Source of the DNA: Myxococcus stipitatus
GTDB taxonomy: Bacteria > Myxococcota > Myxococcia > Myxococcales > Myxococcaceae
Length of the DNA: 64,000 nt
NCBI RefSeq assembly: GCF_021412625.1
Contig: NZ_JAKCFI010000006.1
Location: 496,001-560,000, forward strand
Direction of reading: 5' to 3'
Part shown: positions 1 to 8,919 of the stretch, piece by piece
How the letters are laid out: the number at the start of each line of letters is the position of its first letter
How positions within the stretch are numbered: the first letter of the stretch is position 1
Notes under the pieces: generated by a model
Databases searched by the model: none
What the model saw: the letters and a program-made list of their open reading frames with translations, nothing else
What the model was told of the DNA's origin: nothing
Translations under genes and position numbers: made by a program

Positions 1-463
1 GGAAATATCGCGCCGCCGCCTCCATCCCCTCCCGCGTCGTGCGCCCGCCCCAGAACAGCAGCGTGGCGCCATCGAACGTCGCCACGTCGCCATGGGCCTC
101 CCAGACGCCGACATCCGGGTCCACCACGTCGAAGCCCATGCGCCGGGCCAGGGGCGCCCAGTGGTCCCGCTCGGCTCGACGGTGCTCGCTCATCATCCGG
201 GGCAGGAGGAACAACGGCGCGGCGCCCTCGCGCGCCACCACCTGGCCACACTCCGCCGCGTAGGGCATTCCCGTCAGCAGCTCCGACGGCGAGGGCAACG
301 CCACCACCGTGCCACCTCGCGCCTCGATGGCCCGCGCCAACGCCAGCCACTCCCTCCGGGCCGCGCGCGCATCCACCTGCGGCGCCTCGCGGCTGCGGAA
401 GTTGTTGCGTCCACGCAGCGCCCAACCACGTCCCGGCGGAGACATGAGGAAGAGGTCCATCAT
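1..463 (-). CDS. Amidinotransferase / dimethylargininase-family protein, 3' part missing
   Basis: The gene runs off the left edge; 154 N-terminal residues are visible, starting with a double ATG at 463/460. The sequence WEAHGDVATFDG, followed by a WGGRTTREG stretch, resembles the FEGxGD and G-x-R-T motifs of the arginine-modifying (DDAH/amidinotransferase) fold, and MPYAAECGQVV fits the preceding strand. Such enzymes act on guanidino groups through a catalytic Cys near the C-terminus, which lies outside the window, so activity cannot be judged. It is transcribed divergently from the GTPase gene. Family assignment is from motif resemblance only. Confidence 0.55.
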   Translation of the reverse strand, partial: MMDLFLMSPPGRGWALRGRNNFRSREAPQVDARAARREWLALARAIEARGGTVVALPSPSELLTGMPYAAECGQVVAREGAAPLFLLPRMMSEHRRAERDHWAPLARRMGFDVVDPDVGVWEAHGDVATFDGATLLFWGGRTTREGMEAAARYF

Positions 464-588
464 GCGCTGCTTCTACCCTCCGCGCCCCCACCTCGTCACC
501 CCGGCCCCGCCACGCACTGAACGCTGGAGCACGCGAGCGCGCATTCGGGCTGGCCCCGGGCCCTGGGTCGGGAGAGGCTGTCCCTCCC

Positions 589-2286
589 GTGGACGAGACG
601 CCCCTGCCCGAGCCCGAAGCCCTGCGGTCCCTGCTGAAGACCGCCCTGGAACTGCCGTCGCTCCAACCCCACGCCGCGCGCCTCGGGCGACTGGTGGACG
701 ACTACGCCCGGGGCGTGGCGCGCAAGGACGCGCCGCTCGCGGTGGCGCTCGTGGGCGCGACAGGCGCGGGCAAGTCCACCCTGCTCAACGCGCTCGCCGG
801 CCAATCCCTCTCGCGCGAGGGCGTGGACCGCCCCACCAGCACCGCCGCCACCGTGTTCGCGCCCGACGGCGCCGCCGTGGAGGAGCTGGCGAAGTCCGGC
901 GCCCGCGTGCTGCGCTACGCCCCCGGCCCCCAGGCGCTGTGGGGCGGACAGGTGTTCATCGACACACCGGACCTGAACAGCGTGGCCACCACCCACCGCG
1001 ACGTGGCGCGCGCCGCGCTGGAGCGCGCGGACGTGGCGCTGGTGGTGATGCACCGGGGCAGCGTGGCGGAGGCCTCGCAGGTGGAGTTCCTGGCCGAGTT
1101 CGCGCGGCGCCGCGCGCTCGTCTTCATCCTCAACTTCGCGGACGAGCTGTCCGCCGAGTCCCGCGAGACGCTCAAGGCCCAGGTGCGCCGCGTGGCCTCC
1201 GAGCAGTATGGCCTCGCCAGGGACGACGTCCCCGTCTTCGCCATCAGCGCGCTGGCCGCGCGGGATGGCCGTGACGTCTCGGGCGAGTTCGGCGCCCTCC
1301 TCTTCCACCTCCGGGGCCTCGCCTCACAGGCGGTGGCCGCGCGCGTGCGCCATGGCAACGCGCTGGGCGCGCTCGACGAAGTCCACGCCACGGTGAAGGC
1401 CTCGCTGGAGGAGACGGACGCGCTGCTCGCGCGCACGAAGGCGGCGCTGGGCTCGGGGTTGGAGAAGGCGTCGGAGGGACTGCGCGAGGACTTCGACGCG
1501 CGGCTGAAGCTGGCCCACGGGCACCTCGCGGCCGAGGTGCGCAGGCAGGCCGGTGGCCGCTTCTGGGGCCCGGCGGCGTGGGGGCTGCGCCTGTCCGTCT
1601 GGGGCGCGAGCGGGCTGGGCGCGGCGGCGCTCGTGGGGCGACGCAGCCTGCCCGCGGGGTTGGCGGTGGCGGCGGCCTCCACGGTGGTGGACGCCGTGCG
1701 CGGCCACACGCGGGCGCGCGCCGCGGAGAGCGCGGTGGTGGAGCCCTTCGAGGACGACTTCGGCGCGGAGTCCGCCGCGCGCACCGCGCTCGCGGAGGCG
1801 CGCAGCGTGGTGCGCTCGAGCGGACTGGACCCGGCCCTGCTCGGCGTCCCGGACGTGGAGCTGATGCTGGAGGAGGTGCGCGCCGCGCGGGCCAGCGCCT
1901 GGCGCTATACGGCCACGACGGGCGTGGGCGAGGCGGTGGCCGGCTGGTGGCGCACCGCGCGCTGGCTGGTGCTGCCGCTCATCAACCTGCCGCTGCTGGC
2001 GCTGCTGGGACACGCGGGCTACCGCGTGGCGCGGGCCTACGTGGAGGGCCCCCTGCTGCCGCTCGACTACTTCGTCAACGCGGGAGCCCTCTTCGCGCTG
2101 CTGGCGGGCGCGGGCGCGCTCGTGGCGTCAGCGAGTCTCGCTGGGGCCGCTCGCCGTGCGGGCGCCGCCGGCCGGAGCCGCTTTGTCGAGGCCCTGGCCA
2201 CCCTGGGCCGGAGGCTGGGAGAGGCCGTCGATGATGGCCTTCGCCCCGGGCGGGAGGCCGCGCGGCGCATCCTGGCGCTCCGGTGA
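589..2286 (+). CDS. P-loop GTPase with C-terminal membrane region (Era/dynamin-like)
   Basis: 565 residues from a GTG at 589, with GGAGAGG about 11 bases upstream. The Walker A motif GATGAGKS lies at residues 56-63, the G3 motif DTPDLNS at about 125, and the G4-like NFADEL about 50 residues later, so GTP binding is well supported. The middle is helical and charged. Near residues 320-370 and 455-545 there are hydrophobic stretches consistent with membrane association, as in YfjP-type or bacterial dynamin-like GTPases. The exact role (membrane remodelling, stress or envelope) cannot be read. Its last 159 bp overlap the convergent M23 peptidase gene. Confidence 0.8.
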   Translation: MDETPLPEPEALRSLLKTALELPSLQPHAARLGRLVDDYARGVARKDAPLAVALVGATGAGKSTLLNALAGQSLSREGVDRPTSTAATVFAPDGAAVEELAKSGARVLRYAPGPQALWGGQVFIDTPDLNSVATTHRDVARAALERADVALVVMHRGSVAEASQVEFLAEFARRRALVFILNFADELSAESRETLKAQVRRVASEQYGLARDDVPVFAISALAARDGRDVSGEFGALLFHLRGLASQAVAARVRHGNALGALDEVHATVKASLEETDALLARTKAALGSGLEKASEGLREDFDARLKLAHGHLAAEVRRQAGGRFWGPAAWGLRLSVWGASGLGAAALVGRRSLPAGLAVAAASTVVDAVRGHTRARAAESAVVEPFEDDFGAESAARTALAEARSVVRSSGLDPALLGVPDVELMLEEVRAARASAWRYTATTGVGEAVAGWWRTARWLVLPLINLPLLALLGHAGYRVARAYVEGPLLPLDYFVNAGALFALLAGAGALVASASLAGAARRAGAAGRSRFVEALATLGRRLGEAVDDGLRPGREAARRILALR

Positions 2287-2922
2287 CATGGACACCACCG
2301 GCTGGCCCGGCGAGTGCGCGTCGTTGTTGGTGGCCATCAGCGTCGTCGCGCTGGACTCGCGGCAGATGGGCGCGGAGACGCGCGTGTCGCGCACCGGGTC
2401 TCCATAGCCCGCGATGCGCGCCGGCACGGAGGGGTTGTTCCACCCCTTGCCCACGCTGCGCGCCACCTTGAAGTGCAGGTGCGCGCCACAGGCCCAGCCC
2501 GTGGAGCCGGAGAAGCCGATCAACTGCCCCTCCTTCACCTGCTCCCCGGACTTCACCACCACCGCGCTGAAGTGCAGGTACTGCGTCTCCAGCCCGTCCG
2601 CGTGCTGGATGACGACGTAGTTGGCGTACGGCGCGAACTTCTCGTCGCAGCCACCCTGCGTGCTGTCGCCGCGAGACATGCGCACCACGCCGTCGCGCGC
2701 CGCTACGATGGGCGTGCCCTCCGGCATGCGGAAATCCCACGCATACGTGTCGTTGTGTTGGTGGCTGCCCGTGTCGTGTCCCTGGCTCACGGTGTAGATG
2801 CGGCCACACGCGAACGGGACACCGACCTCCGGAGCATCGCTCGGAGGAGAGGCAATCGAGTTGGGAGCCGCCGGCGCGGAGGCCAGCAGGGAGCCGACGA
2901 GAAGGGCAGAGGAAAGGTTCAT
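2128..2922 (-). CDS. Exported M23-family metallopeptidase (lysostaphin-like)
   Basis: 264 residues. An N-terminal hydrophobic segment ending near ASAPAAP looks like a signal peptide, so the protein should act in the periplasm or outside. The zinc-site pattern of M23 peptidoglycan endopeptidases is present: HQHNDTYAWDF (ligands near H56 and D63) and GAHLHF (H148 and H150). The catalytic fold ends by about residue 175. The last 50 residues are low-complexity Gly/Ala/Pro and are the part that overlaps the GTPase gene on the other strand. Likely cleaves peptide bonds in peptidoglycan, its own or that of prey; which one is inference. Confidence 0.85.
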   Translation of the reverse strand: MNLSSALLVGSLLASAPAAPNSIASPPSDAPEVGVPFACGRIYTVSQGHDTGSHQHNDTYAWDFRMPEGTPIVAARDGVVRMSRGDSTQGGCDEKFAPYANYVVIQHADGLETQYLHFSAVVVKSGEQVKEGQLIGFSGSTGWACGAHLHFKVARSVGKGWNNPSVPARIAGYGDPVRDTRVSAPICRESSATTLMATNNDAHSPGQPVVSMSPERQDAPRGLPPGAKAIIDGLSQPPAQGGQGLDKAAPAGGARTASGPSETR

Positions 2923-3284
2923 ATCGGGCTGGCGGACAACGGTGACAAGTGGCCCAGGTATTTCCTGTGCGAATTATCTCGCGGCCCCAGGGCCTATCAC
3001 CAGAGGCCCCGGGCCCTGCCCGCTCGGCCGCCCTGCTTCCCCCGCATGTCTCCAGAGCGCGCGCCCGCTTCGACGGACGAGCCCTCGGCGCCTCGCTCGC
3101 CGGGGGAACGGACTCGACACGACGCATGACGCGGTGGCGGAGACGCGCGCGGGAAGCGACGCCACCTGCCCCCGTCACCTCGCTCACACGGCGAGCGCTC
3201 GGCGCGGCGCATCATGCCTGCTCGACGCGGCTCGTCAACATAGTGACTGGTCACTCATTAAGTCCGAGGCTATGCTTTTCGTGA
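2923..3284. other. Intergenic region between divergent M23 and TetR genes
   Basis: 362 bp without a convincing gene. It must hold both divergent promoters. A GC-rich stretch at about 2983-3025 can form local hairpins (CAGGGCC/GGCCCTG arms), and an AT-richer stretch at 3240-3275 carries the TetR-type palindrome described separately. Short open frames here are antisense or frame shadows. Confidence 0.6.
3242..3255. promoter_or_regulatory. Putative TetR operator
   Basis: The sequence AGTGACTGGTCACT is a 14-bp inverted repeat (AGTGAC/GTCACT with a TG centre) lying 30 bp before the TetR start codon, in the only AT-richer part of the upstream region. Its TGAC-N2-GTCA form is typical of operators bound by many TetR regulators, which suggests autoregulation of the TetR-desaturase pair. 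No binding data are implied. Confidence 0.6.
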
Positions 3285-3956
3285 ATGGCCACCCGGACGA
3301 GCACCGCGCCAGCGCCCGCCTCGCGTCCGCCGCGACGCACGCAGCAGGAGCGCCGTGAGACGACGCGCCGCAAGCTGCTGGACGCCACCATCGAGACGCT
3401 GGTGGAGCTGGGCCACGCCCGGCTGACGACGGTGGAGGTGGCGAAGCGGGCGGGCGTGTCGCAGGGCGCCCTCTTCACCCACTTCGACACGAAGGAGGAG
3501 CTGCTCGCCGCGGCGGTGGAGCACCTCTTCCCGCGCCTCATCCAGGACTACCTCGCGGGCGTGGGCGCGCGTCCCTCCGGCAAGGACCGCATCGCGTCCG
3601 CGGTGGACATGCTGTGGGCGGCCTACCAGCGCCCGGAGCTCCAGGCGGCCATCGAGCTGTACGTGGCGGCGCGCACGGACACCGCGCTCCAGGTGGCGCT
3701 GGCCGCGGTGGATGGGCCGCACCGGCGGAACCTGCACCGGGTGGCCCGGGAGTTGTTCCCGGAGGCCGCCGCCGAGCACCCGGACTTCGACGCCGTGGTG
3801 GAGCTGGCGCTGGACGCCGTGCAGGGCGCGGCGGTGGGGGGCAGCGCCCGTCCGGACGACCCAGCCCACCGTCGCATGCTCGACGCCCTCACCCGCTTCA
3901 TGCGCAGCGCCTTCACTCCGCCCGAAAGTCCACGCCGCCGACGCACCCGTTCCTGA
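3285..3956 (+). CDS. TetR family transcriptional regulator
   Basis: 223 residues. The N-terminal helix-turn-helix is clear: TTVEVAKRAGVSQGALFTHF at about residues 46-65, then KEEL, the standard TetR layout. The C-terminal ligand-binding half is helical and not assignable to an inducer. The gene is 21 bp upstream of the sterol-desaturase gene on the same strand, so it probably controls that enzyme and itself through the palindrome at 3242-3255. The C-terminus ends in a short Arg-rich tail. Confidence 0.9.
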   Translation: MATRTSTAPAPASRPPRRTQQERRETTRRKLLDATIETLVELGHARLTTVEVAKRAGVSQGALFTHFDTKEELLAAAVEHLFPRLIQDYLAGVGARPSGKDRIASAVDMLWAAYQRPELQAAIELYVAARTDTALQVALAAVDGPHRRNLHRVARELFPEAAAEHPDFDAVVELALDAVQGAAVGGSARPDDPAHRRMLDALTRFMRSAFTPPESPRRRRTRS

Positions 3957-3977
3957 GACATACGAAGGAGGTCCCCG

Positions 3978-4886
3978 ATGGACGCCACACACATTCCCGA
4001 CCTCATCACTCCGGCCATCCCGGTGTTCATCATCACGGTGCTCGCCGAGGCCCTCTGGGTGAAGAAGCTGCGGGACGAGGGGCGGTCCATGGTGGGGCAT
4101 ACGCTGAAGGACTCGGCGGCCAGCCTCTCCATGGGGCTGGGCAACGTGTTCATCAACGTGGTGTGGAAGGGCGTGGCCTTCGCCGGCTACCTCGCGCTGT
4201 ACCACCTGACGCCGCTGCGGGTGGGCACGGGCCCGTGGGCCTGGGTGCTGCTCTTCTTCGCGGAGGACCTCTGCTACTACTGGTTCCACCGCGTCCACCA
4301 CGAGAGCCGCTTCTTCTGGGCCTCGCACGTGGTGCACCACTCCAGCCAGCACTACAACCTGTCGACGGCGCTGCGCCAGACGTGGACACCTCCCACGGGC
4401 TGGGCGTTCTGGGCGCCGCTGGCGCTGCTGGGCTTCCATCCGGTGATGATCATCGTCCAGCAGTCGGTGAGCCTGCTGTATCAGTACTGGATCCACACGG
4501 AGACCATCGGCCGGTTGCCCCGTCCGCTGGAGTGGGTGCTGAACACGCCGTCGCACCACCGCGTCCACCACGCCTCCAACCCGCGCTACCTCGACAAGAA
4601 CTACGCGGGCATCCTCATCATCTGGGACCGGCTCTTCGGCACCTTCGAGCCGGAGACGGAGCGGCCCGTGTACGGGCTGACGAAGAACCTCCAGACGTTC
4701 AACCCGCTGCGCATCGCGACCCACGAGTTCGTCGCCATCGCGCGGGACGCGCTGAAGCCGGGCTCCTGGAAGCAGCGGCTGAGCTACGTGTTCCGCAACC
4801 CCGCCTGGAAGCCCGGCGGTGACGCGCCGCCGAGCCCGCCCTCCGCCCCCACGCCGGCGCCGGAGCCGGCGCGGACGTCGGCCTGA
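3978..4886 (+). CDS. Sterol desaturase / fatty acid hydroxylase superfamily membrane protein
   Basis: 302 residues, preceded by a strong AAGGAGG at 3964-3970. The diiron histidine boxes are intact: HRVHH (H104, H107, H108), HVVHH (H117, H120, H121) and SHHRVHH (H193, H194, H197, H198). Several hydrophobic segments between about residues 11-26, 54-77, 87-100 and 142-170 indicate an integral membrane enzyme. Family members use O2 to hydroxylate or desaturate sterols, carotenoids or fatty acids; the substrate is not predictable here. The Pro/Ala-rich last 25 residues are a disordered tail. It forms a pair with the preceding TetR gene. Confidence 0.88.
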   Translation: MDATHIPDLITPAIPVFIITVLAEALWVKKLRDEGRSMVGHTLKDSAASLSMGLGNVFINVVWKGVAFAGYLALYHLTPLRVGTGPWAWVLLFFAEDLCYYWFHRVHHESRFFWASHVVHHSSQHYNLSTALRQTWTPPTGWAFWAPLALLGFHPVMIIVQQSVSLLYQYWIHTETIGRLPRPLEWVLNTPSHHRVHHASNPRYLDKNYAGILIIWDRLFGTFEPETERPVYGLTKNLQTFNPLRIATHEFVAIARDALKPGSWKQRLSYVFRNPAWKPGGDAPPSPPSAPTPAPEPARTSA

Positions 4887-5069
4887 GCGCGACGGAGGCG
4901 AGCCCCTCGGGGGTTGCCCCCTGCTCACTCCATCGCGGGAGGTGTTGAGCACTGGCCGCCATGGGGCGGGCGCTCGCGCCCGGGCCTCGCGTTCGGCTTC
5001 CATCGAGCGGGCGGAGGCGCTAAGCCACCGCCCACGTTCAACGCGAGCAACCGAAGGTGGAGGGGTGTC

Positions 5070-6662
5070 ATGACCGAGCGTGAGCTGTGGGAGCGGTATC
5101 AGCGATATCTGAGCGTCGTCCCGACCCTGGGGTTCACGCTCGACGTCTCGCGCATGAACTTCGCGGCGGACTTCGTGGAGCGGATGCGGCCTCGCGTGGA
5201 GGAGGCCTTCACCCAGATGGAGGCGCTGGAGAAGGGCGCCATCGCCAACCCGGACGAGAACCGCAAGGTGGGCCACTACTGGCTGCGCGCGCCGGAGCTG
5301 GCCCCGGAGCCCGCGCTGGCGAAGGAAATCACCGACACGGTGGCGGCCATCCACGCCTTCGCGAAGGACGTGCACGCCGGTCGGGTGAAGCCGCAGAAGG
5401 CGCAGCGCTTCACGCACCTGTTGCTGGTGGGCATCGGCGGCTCGGCGCTGGGGCCGCAGTTGGTGGCGGACGCGCTGACGTCGAATGACGACGCGATGCA
5501 GGTGACGTTCTTCGACAACACCGACCCGGACGGCATGGACCGGGTGCTGGGCCAGCAGCTCGGCGGGCGGCTCGCGGAGACGCTGACGGTCGTCATCAGC
5601 AAGTCCGGTGGGACGAAGGAGACGCGCAACGGCATGTTGGAGGCCGAGCGCGCCTACAAGGCGAAGGGGCTCGACTTCGCCCAGCACGCGGTGGCCATCA
5701 CCGGCGCGGGCAGCGAGCTGGACCAGCACGCGCGCAAGCAGGGCTGGCTGCGCACCTTCCCCATGTGGGACTGGGTTGGCGGGCGCACGTCGGTGATGTC
5801 GGCGGTGGGCCTGCTGCCCGCGCGGCTCCAGGGCCTGGACATCGACGCGATGCTGGCGGGCGCGAAGGAGATGGACATCGCCACGCGCGAGCGCGACCCG
5901 GTGAAGAACCCGGCGGCGCTGCTCGCGCTGATGTGGTTCCACGCGGGCGACGGCCGCGGCCTGAAGGACATGGTCATCCTGCCGTACAAGGACCGGCTCC
6001 TCTTGATGTCGCGCTACCTCCAGCAGCTCGTCATGGAGTCGCTCGGCAAGGAGAAGGACCTGGATGGCCAGGTGGTGAACCAGGGCATCGCCGTCTACGG
6101 GAACAAGGGCTCCACGGACCAGCATGCGTACGTGCAGCAGCTGCGCGAGGGCGTGCCCAACTTCTTCGCCACCTTCATCGAGGTGCTGAAGGACCGCGAG
6201 GGCCCGTCCATGGAGGTGGAGGGCGGCATCACCAGCGGTGACTACCTGCTGGGCTTCCTGCTCGGCACGCGCCGCGCGCTGTACGAGAAGGGCCGCGAGT
6301 CCATCACGCTGACGGTGCCGGACGTGAGCGCGCGCACGCTGGGCGGGCTCGTCGCGCTGTACGAGCGCGCGGTCGGCTTCTACGCGAGCCTCGTGCACAT
6401 CAACGCCTACCACCAGCCGGGCGTCGAGGCTGGCAAGAAGGCCGCCACGTCCGTGCTGGAGCTCCAGAAGAAGCTCGTGGCGCGGTTGAGGGAGGCTCGC
6501 GCGGAGGCGCGCAGCGCGGAGCAGCTCGCCGCCGACGTCGGCCAGCCCAACGAGGTGGAGACGGTGTTCAAGATTCTCGAGCACCTGGCCGCCAACCCCG
6601 AGCGCGGCATCCAGCGCTCCGGACAGCCCGGCCCCGCGGGCGCGCGGTTCCGCGCGGGCTGA
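5070..6662 (+). CDS. pgi: Glucose-6-phosphate isomerase
   Basis: 530 residues. Interconverts glucose-6-phosphate and fructose-6-phosphate in glycolysis and gluconeogenesis (cytoplasm). Supporting motifs are VGIGGSALGPQL, the phosphate-binding SKSGGTKET, FFDNTDPDG and the late HQPGVEAGKKAA lysine region. Start chosen at the ATG at 5070, preceded by GGTGGAGG; an in-frame start at 4914 would add 52 residues unlike the family. Length is typical of the shorter bacterial PGI group. Monocistronic, followed by a terminator hairpin at 6690. Confidence 0.95.
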   Translation: MTERELWERYQRYLSVVPTLGFTLDVSRMNFAADFVERMRPRVEEAFTQMEALEKGAIANPDENRKVGHYWLRAPELAPEPALAKEITDTVAAIHAFAKDVHAGRVKPQKAQRFTHLLLVGIGGSALGPQLVADALTSNDDAMQVTFFDNTDPDGMDRVLGQQLGGRLAETLTVVISKSGGTKETRNGMLEAERAYKAKGLDFAQHAVAITGAGSELDQHARKQGWLRTFPMWDWVGGRTSVMSAVGLLPARLQGLDIDAMLAGAKEMDIATRERDPVKNPAALLALMWFHAGDGRGLKDMVILPYKDRLLLMSRYLQQLVMESLGKEKDLDGQVVNQGIAVYGNKGSTDQHAYVQQLREGVPNFFATFIEVLKDREGPSMEVEGGITSGDYLLGFLLGTRRALYEKGRESITLTVPDVSARTLGGLVALYERAVGFYASLVHINAYHQPGVEAGKKAATSVLELQKKLVARLREARAEARSAEQLAADVGQPNEVETVFKILEHLAANPERGIQRSGQPGPAGARFRAG

Positions 6663-6689
6663 GCGACACCTCTCTTCCGAGCCGCATCG

Positions 6690-6722
6690 ACGCCCGGCAC
6701 TCTCCTCGGAGGGGCCGGGCGT
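6690..6722 (+). terminator. Hairpin terminator after pgi
   Basis: Arms ACGCCCGGC (6690-6698) and GCCGGGCGT (6714-6722) form a perfect 9-bp stem around a 15-base loop, 27 bp after the pgi stop. There is only a weak T-rich tail (GTTCG), usual for GC-rich genomes. Confidence 0.6.
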
Positions 6723-6803
6723 TCGCGTTCGGAGGAATCGCCCAGGCCCTCTCGTCGCTCGTGCACACTCACGAGGCGCGAGGCTTCGCGCTCGGACAGC
6801 GCG

Positions 6804-7844
6804 TCACCTCACGCCCCAGAGGGCGCGGGCCTCCTCCGCGATGAGGTCGGGATACTCCTCCGGGAAGAAGAGGCGGGCCCCCGGGATGCGCCGCACGCCC
6901 CGCGAGTTTCCGAAGGCCTTGTCGAGGTGGTCGGCGCTCGACTGCGAGAAGATGGTGTCTCCGGTCCCCCAGAGGATGCGCGTGGGGACGGTGCTCTTCG
7001 CGAGCGCGGGGCCGATACCCGCCAGGGAGTTGGCCTCCAGCGCCAGGGTGTACGCGTGCACCTGGTCCCTCCCTCGCTGGGAGCGCACGAGCGGCGCGAA
7101 GTAGTACTCGATGGTCTCGTCCGACAGCTCGGCGGGACGCGTGTACGTCATGCCACCGATGCCCTGGTCGGAGCGCGCGAGCACCTTGTCCGCGAGCCAG
7201 GGCGCGAGCCACTGGTCCACGTAGGTGCCCTTGCGCGCCATCTCGATGACGGGGAGCACGGCCGCGGGTGGGCACTCCGTCTCCACGTCACAGTTGGTGA
7301 GGAGCACCGTCCGGACGCGGTCCGGGTGATGGGCGAGGAAGAGCTGGGCGATGGCCCCACCACTGTCGTTCGCGACGAGGTCCACCGTGGAGATGGAGAG
7401 CCTGTCCAACAGGGTGACGAGCATGGCGACCTGCTCGGCGGGGGCGTAGCTCTGTCCCTGCGCGACCTCCGTGTAGCCGAGGCCCATGAAATCGGGGGCG
7501 ACGCAGCGCCGGAAGGGAGACAGACGCTCGATGGAGCCTCGCCACTGGAAGCTGTTGAGCGGGAAGCCATGGAGGAACAGGGCCGCGTCGCCCGTGCCCC
7601 GCTCGAGGTACGCGATGCGACCGAAGCGTGTCTCCAGATAGCGCCGCTCGGCCCGGTAGGCCGCGGCGTCCAGCGGCCCTTCCGCGTGCCCCACCCCGAG
7701 CGACGAGCCACCGGCCTGCCCCGCTCTCCCCGCGCAACCGGGCAACACGCACAGCGCGAACGTCCCTGCCATCAGCTCGAGGAACGTCCTCCGATACATC
7801 CCTGCCACGCCACCTGCTCCCGCTACGTGCTGAGTCGAACCCAT
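6804..7844 (-). CDS. Tat-exported alpha/beta hydrolase lipoprotein (haloalkane dehalogenase/epoxide hydrolase-like)
   Basis: 346 residues if the ATG at 7844 (preceded by GTGGGGA) is used; the ATG at 7799 is the alternative. The N-terminus has a twin-arginine motif YRRTFLEL (R18-R19), a hydrophobic stretch and a lipobox LPGC (C37), so it is probably a Tat-exported lipoprotein. The hydrolase domain shows the oxyanion loop LHGFPLNS and a nucleophile elbow VANDSGG with Asp160, as in dehalogenases and epoxide hydrolases. The expected catalytic His near the C-terminus is not obvious: the equivalent region reads IPGARLFFPEEYPD. Substrate unknown. Divergent from an AraC regulator. Confidence 0.78.
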   Translation of the reverse strand: MGSTQHVAGAGGVAGMYRRTFLELMAGTFALCVLPGCAGRAGQAGGSSLGVGHAEGPLDAAAYRAERRYLETRFGRIAYLERGTGDAALFLHGFPLNSFQWRGSIERLSPFRRCVAPDFMGLGYTEVAQGQSYAPAEQVAMLVTLLDRLSISTVDLVANDSGGAIAQLFLAHHPDRVRTVLLTNCDVETECPPAAVLPVIEMARKGTYVDQWLAPWLADKVLARSDQGIGGMTYTRPAELSDETIEYYFAPLVRSQRGRDQVHAYTLALEANSLAGIGPALAKSTVPTRILWGTGDTIFSQSSADHLDKAFGNSRGVRRIPGARLFFPEEYPDLIAEEARALWGVR

Positions 7845-8006
7845 GTGTCGTCCCCACCCGTCGCGCCAATCCGCGATGGGCGCGCTTGTAGCGGGGCGGC
7901 CCTGGCAGCCACTTGGTGAAAATTGCGCGAGCAACAGGTGGGCTCGTGCCCGCGTCGAGGCGCGATCGGTACGGCCAACTCACCAGGGGCTTGTTAGGGT
8001 ACGCCC

Positions 8007-8912
8007 ATGAGCCGCACGCAGGGAGCTTCACCGGCAACAGCCCTTCCCTCCTCGAAGCACGAGCTGGCTCGCGCGGGGCTCGTGCGGGTCTTCGAGTATC
8101 GCTGCCACGCGGAGAAGGACGCGCCCATCGAGCCGGAGCAGTTCAGCTTCCCCGCCATCAGCCTCGTGCGCTCGGGGGTCTTCGGATTCCGCAACGAGCG
8201 CAGCCCCCAGTTGCTCAGCACGGGGTTCGCGCTGCTGTCGAACCCGGGACAGCAGTACGAGATTTCGCACGAGCACGCGGGTGGTGACCGCTGCATCGTC
8301 TTCCGCTTCGACGAGGCCGCCATCAACGAGCTGGTGGGCCGGCCTCCGCACGGCGCCCCGCGTCGCTACTTCGCGAAGTCGGTCCTCCCTCCCATCCCGC
8401 GTGTCGAGGCGCTCAGGCATCTGGCTGAGCAACGGCTCGCGGAGAAGAGCTCCACCCTGGGGCTGGAGGAGCTGGGGCTCGCGCTCGCGACGACGGTCGC
8501 TTCACAGATGGGGAGTGCGCCCAAGGACGAAGCGCCGAAGCACAACCGGGGCACGCGCGACAGCGTCTACGCGGCGATCGCCGCCATCGAGTCCTCCTCT
8601 TCCACGGAGGAGCTCGGCCTGGGGGACCTCGCGCGCATCGCGGGGCTGAGCCCGTATCACTTCCTGCGTGTATTCAAGCGTGAAACAGGTGTCACGCCTC
8701 ATCGCTTCCTCTTGCAGACACGGGTGCGCCGCGCGCTGGAGCTGCTGCGCGACACGAGCCGCCCCGTGACAGACATTGCGTTCGACGTGGGGTTCGGAGA
8801 CCTGTCGAACTTCATCAACACGTTCCGCCGGGAGGTGGGCGCCTCCCCTGCGCGGTTCCGCAAGGCGACTCCGACGGAGTGGGCCTCGCTCGCCCGCACC
8901 CAGGCTGCCTGA
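8007..8912 (+). CDS. AraC family transcriptional regulator
   Basis: 301 residues. The C-terminal two helix-turn-helix module is clear: LGDLARIAGLSPYHFLRVFK and then PVTDIAFDVGFGDLSNFINT, with FRREVGASPARFR at the end. The N-terminal part resembles a cupin-type effector domain but has no recognised ligand motif. It is transcribed divergently from the Tat-exported hydrolase with 162 bp between the starts, so that gene is the obvious target. Ends 7 bp from the convergent LysR gene. Confidence 0.9.
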   Translation: MSRTQGASPATALPSSKHELARAGLVRVFEYRCHAEKDAPIEPEQFSFPAISLVRSGVFGFRNERSPQLLSTGFALLSNPGQQYEISHEHAGGDRCIVFRFDEAAINELVGRPPHGAPRRYFAKSVLPPIPRVEALRHLAEQRLAEKSSTLGLEELGLALATTVASQMGSAPKDEAPKHNRGTRDSVYAAIAAIESSSSTEELGLGDLARIAGLSPYHFLRVFKRETGVTPHRFLLQTRVRRALELLRDTSRPVTDIAFDVGFGDLSNFINTFRREVGASPARFRKATPTEWASLARTQAA

Positions 8913-8919
8913 GCGGCCC

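Noticed and set aside
3270..6584. 1104-codon open frame antisense to TetR, desaturase and pgi
   Set aside because: Its product is Arg/His/Leu/Val-rich with no domain, and it covers three well-supported genes. High third-position GC produces such frames.
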